In this document: piece by piece, positions 43,061-53,489 of the stretch
How the letters are laid out: every line of letters starts with the position of its first letter
Position numbering within the stretch: the first letter of the stretch is position 1
Origin: Deltaproteobacteria bacterium
GTDB taxonomy: Bacteria > Myxococcota_A > UBA9160 > SZUA-336
Length of the DNA stretch: 55,948 nt
Direction of reading: 5' to 3'
Assembly: GCA_029261925.1 (NCBI GenBank)
Contig: JAJDAJ010000084.1
Span: 1-55,948, forward strand
Notes under the pieces: model-generated
Told to the model about the DNA's origin: nothing
Database searches by the model: none
What the model saw: only the letters and a program-made list of their open reading frames with translations
Position numbers and translations under genes: made by a program

Positions 43061-43503
43061 CGTCCGGCCTCGGCGGGCGTCAGCGGTCGGAAGCGATAGA
43101 TCACGACCTCGCGCCCCTCGGCGTCGGTGCGCAGCACCTCGAGGTCGAGCTCGAGCTCCATGCCCATGCGCAGCTCGTCACGCGCGCCCGAGAGCACCGA
43201 CTGCACACGCGGCCCCTCCGGCAGGTCGATCTGGCCCACGCCGTAGCCCGGCACCTCGGCGTCGAGCTTGCCGAACAGCGGGATGTGGCAGTAGGTCCAG
43301 GTGTGCAGCGTGCCGCGCGGCCCCAGCTCCACGTCCTCGGTGCCGCGGTGCAGGCACTTCGCACAGACCACGCGCCGGGGGAAGAAGACCTCCGCGCACG
43401 CCGCGCAGCGCGAGCCGAGCAGGCGCGGCGCCTGGCCGGGCCCCTCGGGGATCGTGAAGTAGCCGGGCTCGATCGGCACGCGTGCGGGCGCTGGTTCGCT
43501 CAA
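43057..43503 (-). CDS. Zn-ribbon OB-fold (DUF35) protein, partner of the thiolase-like protein
   Basis: 148 residues from TTG 43503, which has AGGAG 7 bases upstream and fits the domain boundary; longer frames lack a start with a ribosome site. The rubredoxin-like Zn ribbon is CAAC...CAKC (two CxxC pairs, residues about 30-50), followed by an OB-fold (GTLHTWTYCHIPLFG, ARDELRMGMELELDLEV). DUF35 proteins bind acyl-CoA and form obligate complexes with thiolase-like proteins. The stop/start overlap with the thiolase-like gene supports a complex here. It is the first gene of the leftward unit DUF35, thiolase-like, CMD, behind a TATGAT element. Confidence 0.87.
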   Translation of the reverse strand: MSEPAPARVPIEPGYFTIPEGPGQAPRLLGSRCAACAEVFFPRRVVCAKCLHRGTEDVELGPRGTLHTWTYCHIPLFGKLDAEVPGYGVGQIDLPEGPRVQSVLSGARDELRMGMELELDLEVLRTDAEGREVVIYRFRPLTPAEAGR

Positions 43504-43533
43504 GGGGGGGCTCCTGGTGCGGGCGGCCAGAGC

Positions 43534-43539
43534 ATCATA
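43534..43539 (-). promoter_or_regulatory. TATGAT -10 element for the DUF35-thiolase-CMD unit
   Basis: Minus-strand TC-TATGAT-GCTC lies 30 bases before TTG 43503, in the short 68-base gap after the NUDIX stop. It indicates a separate promoter for the catabolic unit. Confidence 0.5.
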
Positions 43540-43571
43540 GACCGCCCGGCCCGGTCGGCGCCCGGCCGCGC

Positions 43572-44195
43572 CTACTCGAGATGGGGAAGCGCTGTGGGGT
43601 CGCGCGCCACGCGGCGCGCGTGCTCGATGTGCACGGGCAGCGTGCGGCCGAGCGAGAGCACGGGCAGCGCGTCCAGCGGGCAGAAGGCGGCCTCGCTGAC
43701 CTCGTGGCCGGGACGGGGCAGGGCGGCCGCGTCCAGCAGCTCCCCGCAGAAGACCAGCTTGTGGATCTGAAACAGGTGCGGGGGGCACTCGGGGTGCAGG
43801 CGGTTGTCGAAGATGCCGGCGAGCCGCTGCACCCGCGCCTCGACGCCGGCCTCCTCGCGCGTCTCGCGCGCGGCGGCGTCGAGCGGGCTGTCCCCGACGT
43901 CGACGAAGCCGCCCGGCATGGCCCAGCAGCCGTCCGAGCGCTCGCGCACGAGCAGCAGCGCGTCGTCGCGAAAGACCGCCAGGCGCACGTCGAGCTTCGG
44001 CGTCACGTAGCCGCGCTCCGCGCGGTACAGGCGCTCGATCTCGAGCGGGTCGCCCGCAACGCCGCTCGCGGCCAGCTCGACCGCCAGCTCGAGCAGGCGC
44101 GCGTAGCGCTCGCGGTCGTACTCGCCCTCGGTGAAGTGCAGCCCGGTGGTGGCCAGGGCGCGCAGCTCGTCGGCGATCTCGATCAGTCGAGACAT
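43572..44195 (-). CDS. NUDIX hydrolase with Nudix_hydro_N domain
   Basis: 207 residues. Residues 1-60 form the small helical Nudix_hydro_N domain (LIEIADELRALATTGLHFTEGEYDRERY). Residues 65-190 form the NUDIX fold, with the Nudix box around GGFVDVGDSPLDAAARETREEAGV. The first Glu of the GX5E element is Asp here; the R-E-x-x-E-E metal-binding core is intact. Relatives hydrolyse ADP-ribose or other nucleoside diphosphate derivatives. ATG 44195 lies inside the 3' end of the metallo-hydrolase gene (13-base overlap), so it is probably translated in the same operon. Confidence 0.88.
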   Translation of the reverse strand: MSRLIEIADELRALATTGLHFTEGEYDRERYARLLELAVELAASGVAGDPLEIERLYRAERGYVTPKLDVRLAVFRDDALLLVRERSDGCWAMPGGFVDVGDSPLDAAARETREEAGVEARVQRLAGIFDNRLHPECPPHLFQIHKLVFCGELLDAAALPRPGHEVSEAAFCPLDALPVLSLGRTLPVHIEHARRVARDPTALPHLE

Positions 44196-45271
44196 GCCGC
44201 AGGTGTTAGCGCAGCGGGGTCGTCGTGTCGGGCCGGCGGTGGACGCCAGCGCTCGCCGATCGCCAGCGTGGTCACGCGTGCCGGATCCGCGCCGCGCGCC
44301 GCGACGATGTCGGCGAGGACGCGGGGCGGCAGGTCCAGCGGCTCGTCGGTCAGATCGAAGGTGCCCCAGTGCATGCCGAGCATGCTGCGGGCGCGCAGGT
44401 CGCACCAGGCGCGGAACGCCTCCGCGGGGTTCATGTGCTGGTAGCGCATGAACCAGCGCGGCTCGTAGGCGCCGATCGGCAGCAGCGCGACGTCGATCGG
44501 CGCGAAGCGGCGCCCGAACTCGGCGAAGCCGGCGAAGTACCCGGTGTCGCCCGCGAACAGGTAGCGCCGCTCGCCGGAGTCCAGCAGCCAGGCGCACCAG
44601 AGGCTCTCGTTGGTGTCCATGCCCAGCCGCAGCGACCAGTGCTGCGACGGCAGGCAGGTGACGGTCCAGGCCCCGTGTCGCGCGCTCTGCCACCAGTCGA
44701 GCTCGGTGACGCGCTCGCGCTTCCAGTCGCGCAGCAGGGGCGCGAGCCCCAGCGGAACGAGCCAGTGCACGTCGTCGGGCAGCGCGCGCACGCTCTCCTC
44801 ATCCAGGTGGTCGTAGTGGCTGTGCGAGATCACCGCGAGCGCGCCGGCGGGAATCGACTCGATCGGGATCCCCGGCGGGTGCAGGCGCGCGGGGAACACG
44901 GCGCGCCGCGTGAAGTGTGGATCCGTCAGCGCGACGCTGCCCGCGTCGTGGATCGCGAACGTCGCGTGGCCCACCCAGGTCAGCGAGGGGCCCCGGTCGG
45001 GACCGGCCAGGTAGGCGCCGTCGTTGTCGAGCCGCGGTACGCGCGGCTCGCGGCTCTTGTCATGCGGGTTGGGGCTGAGCCACCAGCGCAGGCCGCGCCA
45101 GAAGGAGCGCTGCATCGGCTCCCAGGGATTGAAGAAGCGTCCGCGGGCGTCGCGATGGGGCGCGTACAGCGCCGCCACGGCCGGGTCCGCGGCGGGGGCC
45201 TCACCGCCGGGAGGCTCGGCGCCGCTGCCGACGAGCAGCAGCGCCAGCGCGGCCGGGATCGCCCGCCTCAC
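44183..45271 (-). CDS. Exported MBL-fold metallo-hydrolase (NAPE-PLD-like)
   Basis: 362 residues from GTG 45271. A hydrophobic signal (RAIPAALALLLVGSG) suggests export. The metallo-beta-lactamase fold shows SLTWVGHATFAI, ALTDPHFTRRA, the metal motif HSHYDHLD, LPSQHWSLRLGMD, FAGDTGYF and GMHWGTF; this layout is characteristic of NAPE-PLD/UlaG-like phospholipase or lactonase relatives. The conserved RFFNPW opening of bacterial NAPE-PLD-like proteins is visible near residue 45. A phosphodiester lipid substrate is plausible but unproven. It overlaps the NUDIX gene and follows the DCC-family gene by 55 bases. Confidence 0.88.
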   Translation of the reverse strand: MRRAIPAALALLLVGSGAEPPGGEAPAADPAVAALYAPHRDARGRFFNPWEPMQRSFWRGLRWWLSPNPHDKSREPRVPRLDNDGAYLAGPDRGPSLTWVGHATFAIHDAGSVALTDPHFTRRAVFPARLHPPGIPIESIPAGALAVISHSHYDHLDEESVRALPDDVHWLVPLGLAPLLRDWKRERVTELDWWQSARHGAWTVTCLPSQHWSLRLGMDTNESLWCAWLLDSGERRYLFAGDTGYFAGFAEFGRRFAPIDVALLPIGAYEPRWFMRYQHMNPAEAFRAWCDLRARSMLGMHWGTFDLTDEPLDLPPRVLADIVAARGADPARVTTLAIGERWRPPPARHDDPAALTPAACLD

Positions 45272-45326
45272 CGGAGGCGGCGCCCCCGCGGCCGCTCGCC
45301 CGTGCGGGTCGGGTCGTCCGGCGCGC

Positions 45327-46202
45327 TCACGGGTCGAAGCGCTCCCGCAGTCCGGGCGGGAGCAGCGGACAGGTCTCGTCCTTGGTGCCGAAGACGGAGT
45401 AGCGCGTGCGCGCGATCGCGTCGTAGAGCGGATCGCGCAGGGCTCGCGGGACGCGCTCGCCGAGCCAGGCGAGCGCGCGCCACCAGCCGCCGATGCGCGC
45501 GAGCATGTGCAGCGCTGCGTCGGAGCGCACCAGCAGCTCGTCGTCCCCGGTCAGGATCACGACCGAGTCGGGCAGGCTCGCGCGCGTCGCCGCGTCCACG
45601 CGCGCGCGCAGCGCCTCGCTGTCGAGCGGCGCATAGCGGAAACGCCGGGCGTCGGGATCCTCGGCGATCAGGAAGCGGACGGTGCCGTGGCACAGCGCGC
45701 AGCTCCCGTCGTAGAACACGCGGTCGAGCGCCGCGGGTGCGAGCGGCGGGATCCAGCCCGGCGTGAGCAGCAGCAGGTGCGGCCACCCCAGCGGCCAGCG
45801 CCCCTGACCCAGGTCGATCAGGAAGAGCACCGAGGCCAGGATCCACATCCAGGCGGGGACCCAGCCCGGCATGCGCCACTCCGTTCCGGGATCGGGCGCG
45901 CCGCGCCGGTCCAGCGAGCCCCAGGGCGCGGGCGGGACGCACGCGAGCAGCGCCGTCATCAGCAGGCCCAGGCGCAGGCCCGCATCGGCCCCCGCGACGC
46001 CGGCACTGCAGGCCCAGCCGAGCACGGCCAGGGCCGCGGCGCTCGCCCGCATCCACCAGCCGAGCGCGAACGCGGCCGCCAGGGCCCAGAGCAGCAGCGC
46101 GGCGGGCAGCGAGGCCGCCGGGACGCGCAGCGCCAGGTACAGCGCCAGCAGGCCGCGGGCCAGGGCGAGCTGGCCTCCGGTCCAGCCCGGGCTGGAGAGC
46201 AT
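45327..46202 (-). CDS. Membrane protein fused to a DCC-family (DUF393) thiol-disulfide domain
   Basis: 291 residues. Residues 8-150 contain about four or five hydrophobic helices, a short membrane domain reminiscent of a reduced HTTM region. Residues 158-290 form the DCC1-like domain, with the family signature FYDGSCALCHGTVRFLI (D-G-x-C-x-x-C). DCC domains are predicted thioredoxin-like oxidoreductases; fusions with HTTM membrane modules are known. ATG 46202 has GGGAGG upstream and shares one base with the rhomboid stop, so the two are co-translated. The C-terminal Cys in KDETCPLLPP may also be reactive. The actual substrate is unknown. Confidence 0.83.
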   Translation of the reverse strand: MLSSPGWTGGQLALARGLLALYLALRVPAASLPAALLLWALAAAFALGWWMRASAAALAVLGWACSAGVAGADAGLRLGLLMTALLACVPPAPWGSLDRRGAPDPGTEWRMPGWVPAWMWILASVLFLIDLGQGRWPLGWPHLLLLTPGWIPPLAPAALDRVFYDGSCALCHGTVRFLIAEDPDARRFRYAPLDSEALRARVDAATRASLPDSVVILTGDDELLVRSDAALHMLARIGGWWRALAWLGERVPRALRDPLYDAIARTRYSVFGTKDETCPLLPPGLRERFDP

Positions 46203-46873
46203 CAGCGGCGCCTCCCGCGGCGCCCGAGCACGACCATCCCCCCCGCGCCGAACGCGAAGCCGCCGGCGTGCGCCCACCAGGCCACCCCGCCTCCGGACGC
46301 GTCGCTGATCAATCCCAGCAGCAGCTGCATGCCCGCCCAGATGCCGAGGTAGACGAACGCCGGCACCGACAGCGTGGTGATCGCGAAGCCCAGGATCACC
46401 AGCGACTCCACGCGTGCGCGGGGATGCAGCACGATGTACGCACCCATGACCGCCGCGATGGCGCCGCTCGCGCCGAGCGTGGGCACCACCGAGCCCGCGT
46501 CGGAGAACGCGTGCGCCAGCCCCGCGAAGACGCCGCCCGCGAGGTAGAAGGCCAGGAAGCCGACGTGCCCCAGCCGCTCCTCGACGTTGTCCCCGAAGAT
46601 CCACAGGAACCACATGTTGCCGGCGAAGTGGCCCAGGCCGGCGTGCAGGAACTGCGAGCTGAGCAGCGGGGCGAACACCTCGGGGTGCAGCGGCCCGAGC
46701 TTTCGCGCCAGGCCGAGCATGCGGGCGGGGATCAGCGCGTGGCGGTCGATCATGGCGTCGAGCGCCGGACCGGCGAGCCACTCCTGCACGAAGACCCAGG
46801 TGCAGGCCGCGATGAGCGCCCAGGTGACGAAGGGTGTGATCCGGGTCGGATTGACGTCGCGCAGGGGAATCAA
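46202..46873 (-). CDS. Rhomboid-family intramembrane serine protease
   Basis: 223 residues from TTG 46873. Six membrane helices are visible. The conserved loop region is FLHAGLGHFAGNMWFLWIFG, the catalytic Ser is in GASGAIAAVMGAY, and the catalytic His in WWAHAGGFAFG, so the dyad is intact. It should cleave membrane-spanning substrates within the bilayer. The coding sequence ends in a basic Arg-rich tail and overlaps the next gene by one base, coupling it to the DCC-domain membrane protein. It diverges from the ABM gene with 38 bases between starts. Confidence 0.92.
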   Translation of the reverse strand: MIPLRDVNPTRITPFVTWALIAACTWVFVQEWLAGPALDAMIDRHALIPARMLGLARKLGPLHPEVFAPLLSSQFLHAGLGHFAGNMWFLWIFGDNVEERLGHVGFLAFYLAGGVFAGLAHAFSDAGSVVPTLGASGAIAAVMGAYIVLHPRARVESLVILGFAITTLSVPAFVYLGIWAGMQLLLGLISDASGGGVAWWAHAGGFAFGAGGMVVLGRRGRRR

Positions 46874-46911
46874 GCGAGGGGGCCTTTTGACGTTCCCGGC
46901 CGGGGAGGGTA

Positions 46912-47226
46912 ATGGGATGCGCGGGAGGACGCAGCTTGGTCACGATCGGGATGAACTACGCCGTGCTGGCCGGCAAGGAGAAGGTCTTCGAGGACGCCTT
47001 CACGAGCGTGCTCGAGGCCATGCAGGGGATGGAGGGCCACGACGAGTCCCACCTGTATCGCGAGGTGGGTGAGCAGGATGCCGCGCACTACCTGATCGTC
47101 TCGCGCTGGACCGACGAGGCGGCCTTCGACGCGTTCATCGCCTCGGATCGCTTCCGGAAGGTGGCGAGCTGGGGCCGCGAGAACATCCTCGCCGGGCGCC
47201 CCAGCCACACGACCTACCAGGGCTGA
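46912..47226 (+). CDS. Antibiotic biosynthesis monooxygenase (ABM) domain protein
   Basis: 104 residues from ATG 46912 (GGGGAGGG close upstream); TTG 46936, with GGGAGG at ideal spacing, is an alternative that starts at the conserved MVTIGMNYAVL strand and removes 8 residues. A dimeric ferredoxin-like ABM fold is indicated by AVLAGKEKVFEDAFTSVLEAM, GHDESHLYREVGE, YLIVSRWTDEAAFDAFIAS and RENILAGRP. Such proteins include heme-degrading (HmoA/IsdG-like) and quinone-forming enzymes; heme-ligand residues cannot be assigned with confidence. It is a single gene in its own short unit. Confidence 0.82.
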   Translation: MGCAGGRSLVTIGMNYAVLAGKEKVFEDAFTSVLEAMQGMEGHDESHLYREVGEQDAAHYLIVSRWTDEAAFDAFIASDRFRKVASWGRENILAGRPSHTTYQG

Positions 47227-47283
47227 CCCCCGGGCCCCACGCCGCCACCGACACCCCGGGGCGGGGCCGCGCCACTTCCCGGC

Positions 47284-47418
47284 GTGGACTTCGATCCCGG
47301 CCTGCGCATCGAGCCGATCGGCGAGGAGGGCTGGCGCGAGATGCGCCGCCAGGATCTCGCCCTGCTGCGCCTGTGCGCCGGCGGTGCCGCGCTGCTCGCG
47401 CTGATCGCCTGCATCTGA
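47284..47418 (+). CDS. Putative small single-span membrane protein (44 aa)
   Basis: GTG 47284 opens a frame reading MDFDPGLRIEPIGEEGW at its start and ending LLRLCAGGAALLALIACI, a single C-terminal hydrophobic segment in a tail-anchor arrangement. No clear ribosome site is present. The 260-base gap 47227-47486 between the ABM gene and leuS contains nothing else recognised. It could be a genuine small protein or a chance frame. Confidence 0.35.
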   Translation: MDFDPGLRIEPIGEEGWREMRRQDLALLRLCAGGAALLALIACI

Positions 47419-47472
47419 CGCGCGCCGCTGCCTGCGCGCTGCGCCGCTCCTGCGCGCTCCGGAGGCCCCGGC

Positions 47473-47478
47473 TACCCT
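47473..47478 (+). promoter_or_regulatory. TACCCT -10 element exactly 8 bases before leuS ATG
   Basis: GC-TACCCT-N8-ATG; the 8-base spacer AGCGCCCG has no ribosome site, so transcription would begin at or next to the start codon (leaderless). Confidence 0.45.
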
Positions 47479-47486
47479 AGCGCCCG

Positions 47487-50093
<2,607 letters not shown>

Positions 50094-50134
50094 CAGGCCG
50101 CCGGGAGCAGGGCGGCGGTCCGCGGCGGGACTGG

Positions 50135-50140
50135 TATCCT
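50135..50140 (+). promoter_or_regulatory. TATCCT -10 element for gatB
   Basis: TGG-TATCCT-CCCG lies 20 bases before GTG 50161, with CGGAGG in the leader. This is an intergenic promoter candidate after leuS; read-through from leuS is equally possible. Confidence 0.35.
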
Positions 50141-50160
50141 CCCGTCCTCACGGAGGTTGC

Positions 50161-51618
50161 GTGTCCTGGTCGCCGCCTGCGGGCTGGGAGGCCGTGATCG
50201 GTCTCGAGGTCCACGCCCAGCTCAAGACCGATTCCAAGCTGTTCAGCTCGGCGCCGCGCGACTTCGGGGCGGAGCCGAACACCCGCACCACCGAGGTCGA
50301 TCTCGGCCTGCCCGGCGTGCTGCCCGTGCTCAACGAGCGCGCGGTGGAGCTCGCCGTGCGCGCCGCCCTGGCGCTGGGCTGCGAGGTGCAGCCGATCTCG
50401 ATCTTCGCGCGCAAGCACTACTTCTATCCGGACCTGCCCAAGGGCTACCAGATCTCGCAGTACGAGCAGCCGCTGGCCCTGGGAGGGGGCGTGCCGATCG
50501 AGCTCGACGGCGTCGAGCGCCGGATCCCGCTGACGCGCATCCACATGGAGGAGGACGCGGGCAAGAGCATCCACGACCCGGCGGTGACCGGCGGGGGCGC
50601 CACCCACGTCGACCTCAACCGCGCGGGGGTCGGCCTGATCGAGATCGTCTCGGAGCCGGAGCTGCAAACGCCCGACGAGGCCGGCGCGTACCTGCGCAGC
50701 CTGCGCTCGATCCTGCGCCACGCCGACGTCAGCGACGGCGACATGGAGAAGGGAAACTTCCGCTGCGACGCCAACGTGTCGGTGCGTCGCGCGGGCGACG
50801 AGAAGCTGGGTACGCGTACCGAGCTCAAGAACCTCAACTCCTTCCGCTTCGTCGAGAAGGCCATCGCCGCCGAGATCGAGCGCCAGGTCGATCTGCTCGA
50901 GGACGGCGGTGCGGTCGTGCAGGAGACGCGCGCCTGGGACGACCGGGCGGGTCGCACGACGGTGATGCGTGGCAAGGAGCAGGCGGCCGACTACCGCTAC
51001 TTCCCCGAGCCCGACCTGCCGCCGCTGCGCATCGAGCCCGCCTGGCTCGAGGAGGTGCGCAAGGCGCTGCCCGAGCTGCCCGCGCAGCGCCGCCGCCGCT
51101 ACGTCGAGGCGCTGGGTCTGTCGGAGCAGGACGCGCGCGTGCTGGTCGAGGAGCGCGACGTCGCCGACTTCTTCGAGCGCGTCGCGGAGCACCACGGCAA
51201 CGCGCGCAGCGCGGCCAACTGGGTGCAGCGGAGCCTGCTCGAGGTCCTGGGCGAGCGCGGCTGTGCGGTCGCGGAGCTGCCCTTCGGCCCCGGGGAGCTG
51301 GCCGCCCTGCTCGACCTGATCGACGCGGGCAAGCTGACGCCGGCCAGCGCTCGCGAGATCTTCGCGGAGCTCGCGGAGCGCGGCGGCGACCCGGCGCAGA
51401 TCATGTCGGCACGCGGGCTCGAGGCGGTCAGCGACAGCGGCGAGCTCGAGGCCCTGGCGCGCGACGTGATGGGCGCGAGCCCGGAGCAGGTCGCTCAGTA
51501 TCGCGCGGGCGAGAAGAAGGTCTTCAACTTCCTCGTCGGGCAGATCATGAAGGCGACGCGCGGCAAGGCGAGTCCACAGGCGGTGCAGGAAGTGCTGCGG
51601 CGCCTGCTCGACGCCTGA
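50161..51618 (+). CDS. gatB: Asp/Glu-tRNA amidotransferase subunit B
   Basis: 485 residues from GTG 50161 behind CGGAGG. It has the GatB kinase-like core (VIGLEVHAQLKTDSKLFSSAP, RKHYFYPDLPKGYQISQYEQP given by its Y-P-D-L-P-K-G-Y core, and GVGLIEIVSEPE) and the C-terminal Yqey/tail domain ending FNFLVGQIMKATRGKASPQ. GatB activates mischarged Glu- or Asp-tRNA for amidation by GatA with GatC. Neither gatA nor gatC is adjacent, so the complex genes are split. Because asnS is present at 20.4 kb, the main task is probably Gln-tRNA formation. Confidence 0.96.
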   Translation: MSWSPPAGWEAVIGLEVHAQLKTDSKLFSSAPRDFGAEPNTRTTEVDLGLPGVLPVLNERAVELAVRAALALGCEVQPISIFARKHYFYPDLPKGYQISQYEQPLALGGGVPIELDGVERRIPLTRIHMEEDAGKSIHDPAVTGGGATHVDLNRAGVGLIEIVSEPELQTPDEAGAYLRSLRSILRHADVSDGDMEKGNFRCDANVSVRRAGDEKLGTRTELKNLNSFRFVEKAIAAEIERQVDLLEDGGAVVQETRAWDDRAGRTTVMRGKEQAADYRYFPEPDLPPLRIEPAWLEEVRKALPELPAQRRRRYVEALGLSEQDARVLVEERDVADFFERVAEHHGNARSAANWVQRSLLEVLGERGCAVAELPFGPGELAALLDLIDAGKLTPASAREIFAELAERGGDPAQIMSARGLEAVSDSGELEALARDVMGASPEQVAQYRAGEKKVFNFLVGQIMKATRGKASPQAVQEVLRRLLDA

Positions 51619-51628
51619 GGCGACGCGC

Positions 51629-52753
51629 TTGAGCGGTGGCGTCGACTTCGAGGTCGACCACGGTCGGGTCGACGGAGCCGAGGAGCTGCGCCTGTCGGGC
51701 ATCCTGGCGCTGAGCGGCTCCGCTCCGGCGCTGGCGCGCCTGCGCGGACTCCTCGGCAGCGACCCGCTGCCGGTCCGGCTGGACCTGTCGGGCCTCGTCC
51801 AGCTCGACGGGGCCAGCGCGGCGCTGCTGGTGCGTCTGCGCGACGAGCTCCGCGGCGCCGGGCGGCCGGCCGAGCTGATCGGCGCGCGCGCGGGCGTGGC
51901 GGAGATCCTGCAGCTCTACACGCGGACGGGTCGCGAGCCCGCCCGGCCGCCGCCGGAGCGCGTGGGCATCCTCGAGCAGCTGGGCCGCGCCAGCCTGGAG
52001 CAGGTCGCGGAGCTGCGCGAGATCCTCGCCATGCTCGGAGACCTGTTCGTGGCCGGGCTCGCGTCGATCCGCGCGCCGGGCTCGCTGCGCTGGCGAGACG
52101 TGACGCGGCTGATGGAGCGCACCGGCGCCGACGCGCTGCCCATCGTGGGGCTGATCACCTTCCTGATCGGCCTGGTCACCGGCTTCCAGGCCTCCATCCA
52201 GCTGCGGCAGTTCGGCGCCGACATCTTCATCGCCGACGCCGTCGCCCTGTCGATCACGCGCGAGCTCGGCCCGCTGATGACGGCGATCATCGTCGCCGGT
52301 CGCTCGGGTGCCGCGTTCGCGGCCGAGATCGGCACCATGCGGGTGTCCGAGGAGATCGACGCCCTGCACACGCTGGGGCTCGACGAGTACCGCTTCCTGG
52401 TCTTCCCGCGGCTCCTGGCGCTGGTCTGCATGATGCCCCTGCTGACCCTGATCGCCGACGTGGTGGGCGTGCTCGGCGGCCTCTGCGTGGGGCTGAGCGC
52501 CGGCATCCCGCCCGTGGCCTACCTGGTCGAGACGCGCGCGGCGATCGGCCTGTGGGACGCGGGCTCGGGGCTGATCAAGTCGGTCTTCTTCGCGCTGGCG
52601 ATCGGGGTGATCGCGTGCCAGCGCGGGCTGGCCACGCGCGGCGGGGCCGAGGGCGTGGGCCGCTCGACCACCTCGTCGGTGGTCACGATCCTGTTCGCGC
52701 TGATCGCGATCGACGCGGCATTCACGGTGGTCTTCCATGTCCTCGGGCTCTGA
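51629..52753 (+). CDS. MlaE-family lipid ABC permease with N-terminal STAS domain
   Basis: 374 residues from TTG 51629 with GAGG upstream, 10 bases after gatB. Residues 1-105 form a STAS domain (LRLSGILALSGSAPAL, VRLDLSGLVQLDGASAALLVRL), corresponding to the separate MlaB of E. coli. Residues 150-374 are the MlaE permease (five or six helices) with FQASIQLRQFGADIFIADAV, the conserved SGAAFAAEIGTMRVSEEIDAL (named by its A-E-I-G-T-M and E-I-D-A-L core) and PRLLALVCMMPLLT. It works with MlaF-type ATPase and MCE protein to move phospholipids or other lipids between membranes. Its 3' end overlaps the ATPase by 17 bases. Confidence 0.9.
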   Translation: MSGGVDFEVDHGRVDGAEELRLSGILALSGSAPALARLRGLLGSDPLPVRLDLSGLVQLDGASAALLVRLRDELRGAGRPAELIGARAGVAEILQLYTRTGREPARPPPERVGILEQLGRASLEQVAELREILAMLGDLFVAGLASIRAPGSLRWRDVTRLMERTGADALPIVGLITFLIGLVTGFQASIQLRQFGADIFIADAVALSITRELGPLMTAIIVAGRSGAAFAAEIGTMRVSEEIDALHTLGLDEYRFLVFPRLLALVCMMPLLTLIADVVGVLGGLCVGLSAGIPPVAYLVETRAAIGLWDAGSGLIKSVFFALAIGVIACQRGLATRGGAEGVGRSTTSSVVTILFALIAIDAAFTVVFHVLGL

Positions 52754-53486
52754 GTCGATCATCGCGACCGCCGGCCTGACGATCGGCTGGGGCGAGCGGA
52801 TCCTGCTCGAGGACGTCGACTTCGAGATCCAGCGCGGGGAGGTCTTCGTCATCCTCGGCGGCAGCGGCTGCGGCAAGTCCACGCTGCTGCGCCATCTGAT
52901 CGGTCTGGAGCGCCCCATGCGCGGCTCGGTGCGGATCGCGGGGATCGGAGATCCGGCACGCGCGAGCGGGATGCCGGGGATCGGCGTGATGTTCCAGTCG
53001 GGGGCGCTGTTCGGCTCGATGACGCTGGGCCAGAACGTGGCGCTGCCGCTGGAGGCCTGGACCGACCTCGACGCCTCGCAGATCGACACCGTGGTCTGCA
53101 GCAAGCTCGCGCTGGTCGGTCTCGACGGCTTCGAGAATCACCTGCCTGCCGACATCTCGGGCGGTATGAAGAAGCGCGCGGCGATCGCCCGGGCCCTCGC
53201 GCTCGAGCCGGGCATCCTGTGCCTCGACGAGCCCGGGGCAGGGCTCGATCCGGTGACCGCGGTCGAGCTCGACGAGCTCCTGCTCACCCTCTCGCAGAGC
53301 CTGCACACGACGCTGGTGATCGTGACGCACGAGCTCGACAGCATCTTCAAGATCGCCTCGAGCTGCATCATGCTCGACGCGGCGACGCGCTCGATCATCG
53401 CCCGGGGAGATCCGCGGGTCCTGCGCGACACGAGCGACGATCCGCGCGTGCGCGCCTTCTTCAACCGCAAGCCCCTGGGGAGCTGA
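52737..53486 (+). CDS. MlaF-family lipid transport ATP-binding protein
   Basis: 249 residues. A complete ABC ATPase: Walker A GGSGCGKST (about residue 39-47), Q-loop GVMFQSGALFGSMT, signature ISGGMKKRAAIARAL, Walker B ILCLDEPGAGLDP and switch His in VTHELDS. The MlaF/Ttg2A-like signature with GGM-x-KR is diagnostic for this lipid-transport subfamily. It powers the permease encoded immediately upstream, with which it overlaps by 17 bases, and precedes the MCE gene by 3 bases. The four-gene order permease, ATPase, MCE, lipoprotein is a standard Mla-like layout. Confidence 0.92.
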   Translation: MSSGSESIIATAGLTIGWGERILLEDVDFEIQRGEVFVILGGSGCGKSTLLRHLIGLERPMRGSVRIAGIGDPARASGMPGIGVMFQSGALFGSMTLGQNVALPLEAWTDLDASQIDTVVCSKLALVGLDGFENHLPADISGGMKKRAAIARALALEPGILCLDEPGAGLDPVTAVELDELLLTLSQSLHTTLVIVTHELDSIFKIASSCIMLDAATRSIIARGDPRVLRDTSDDPRVRAFFNRKPLGS

Positions 53487-53489
53487 TCG

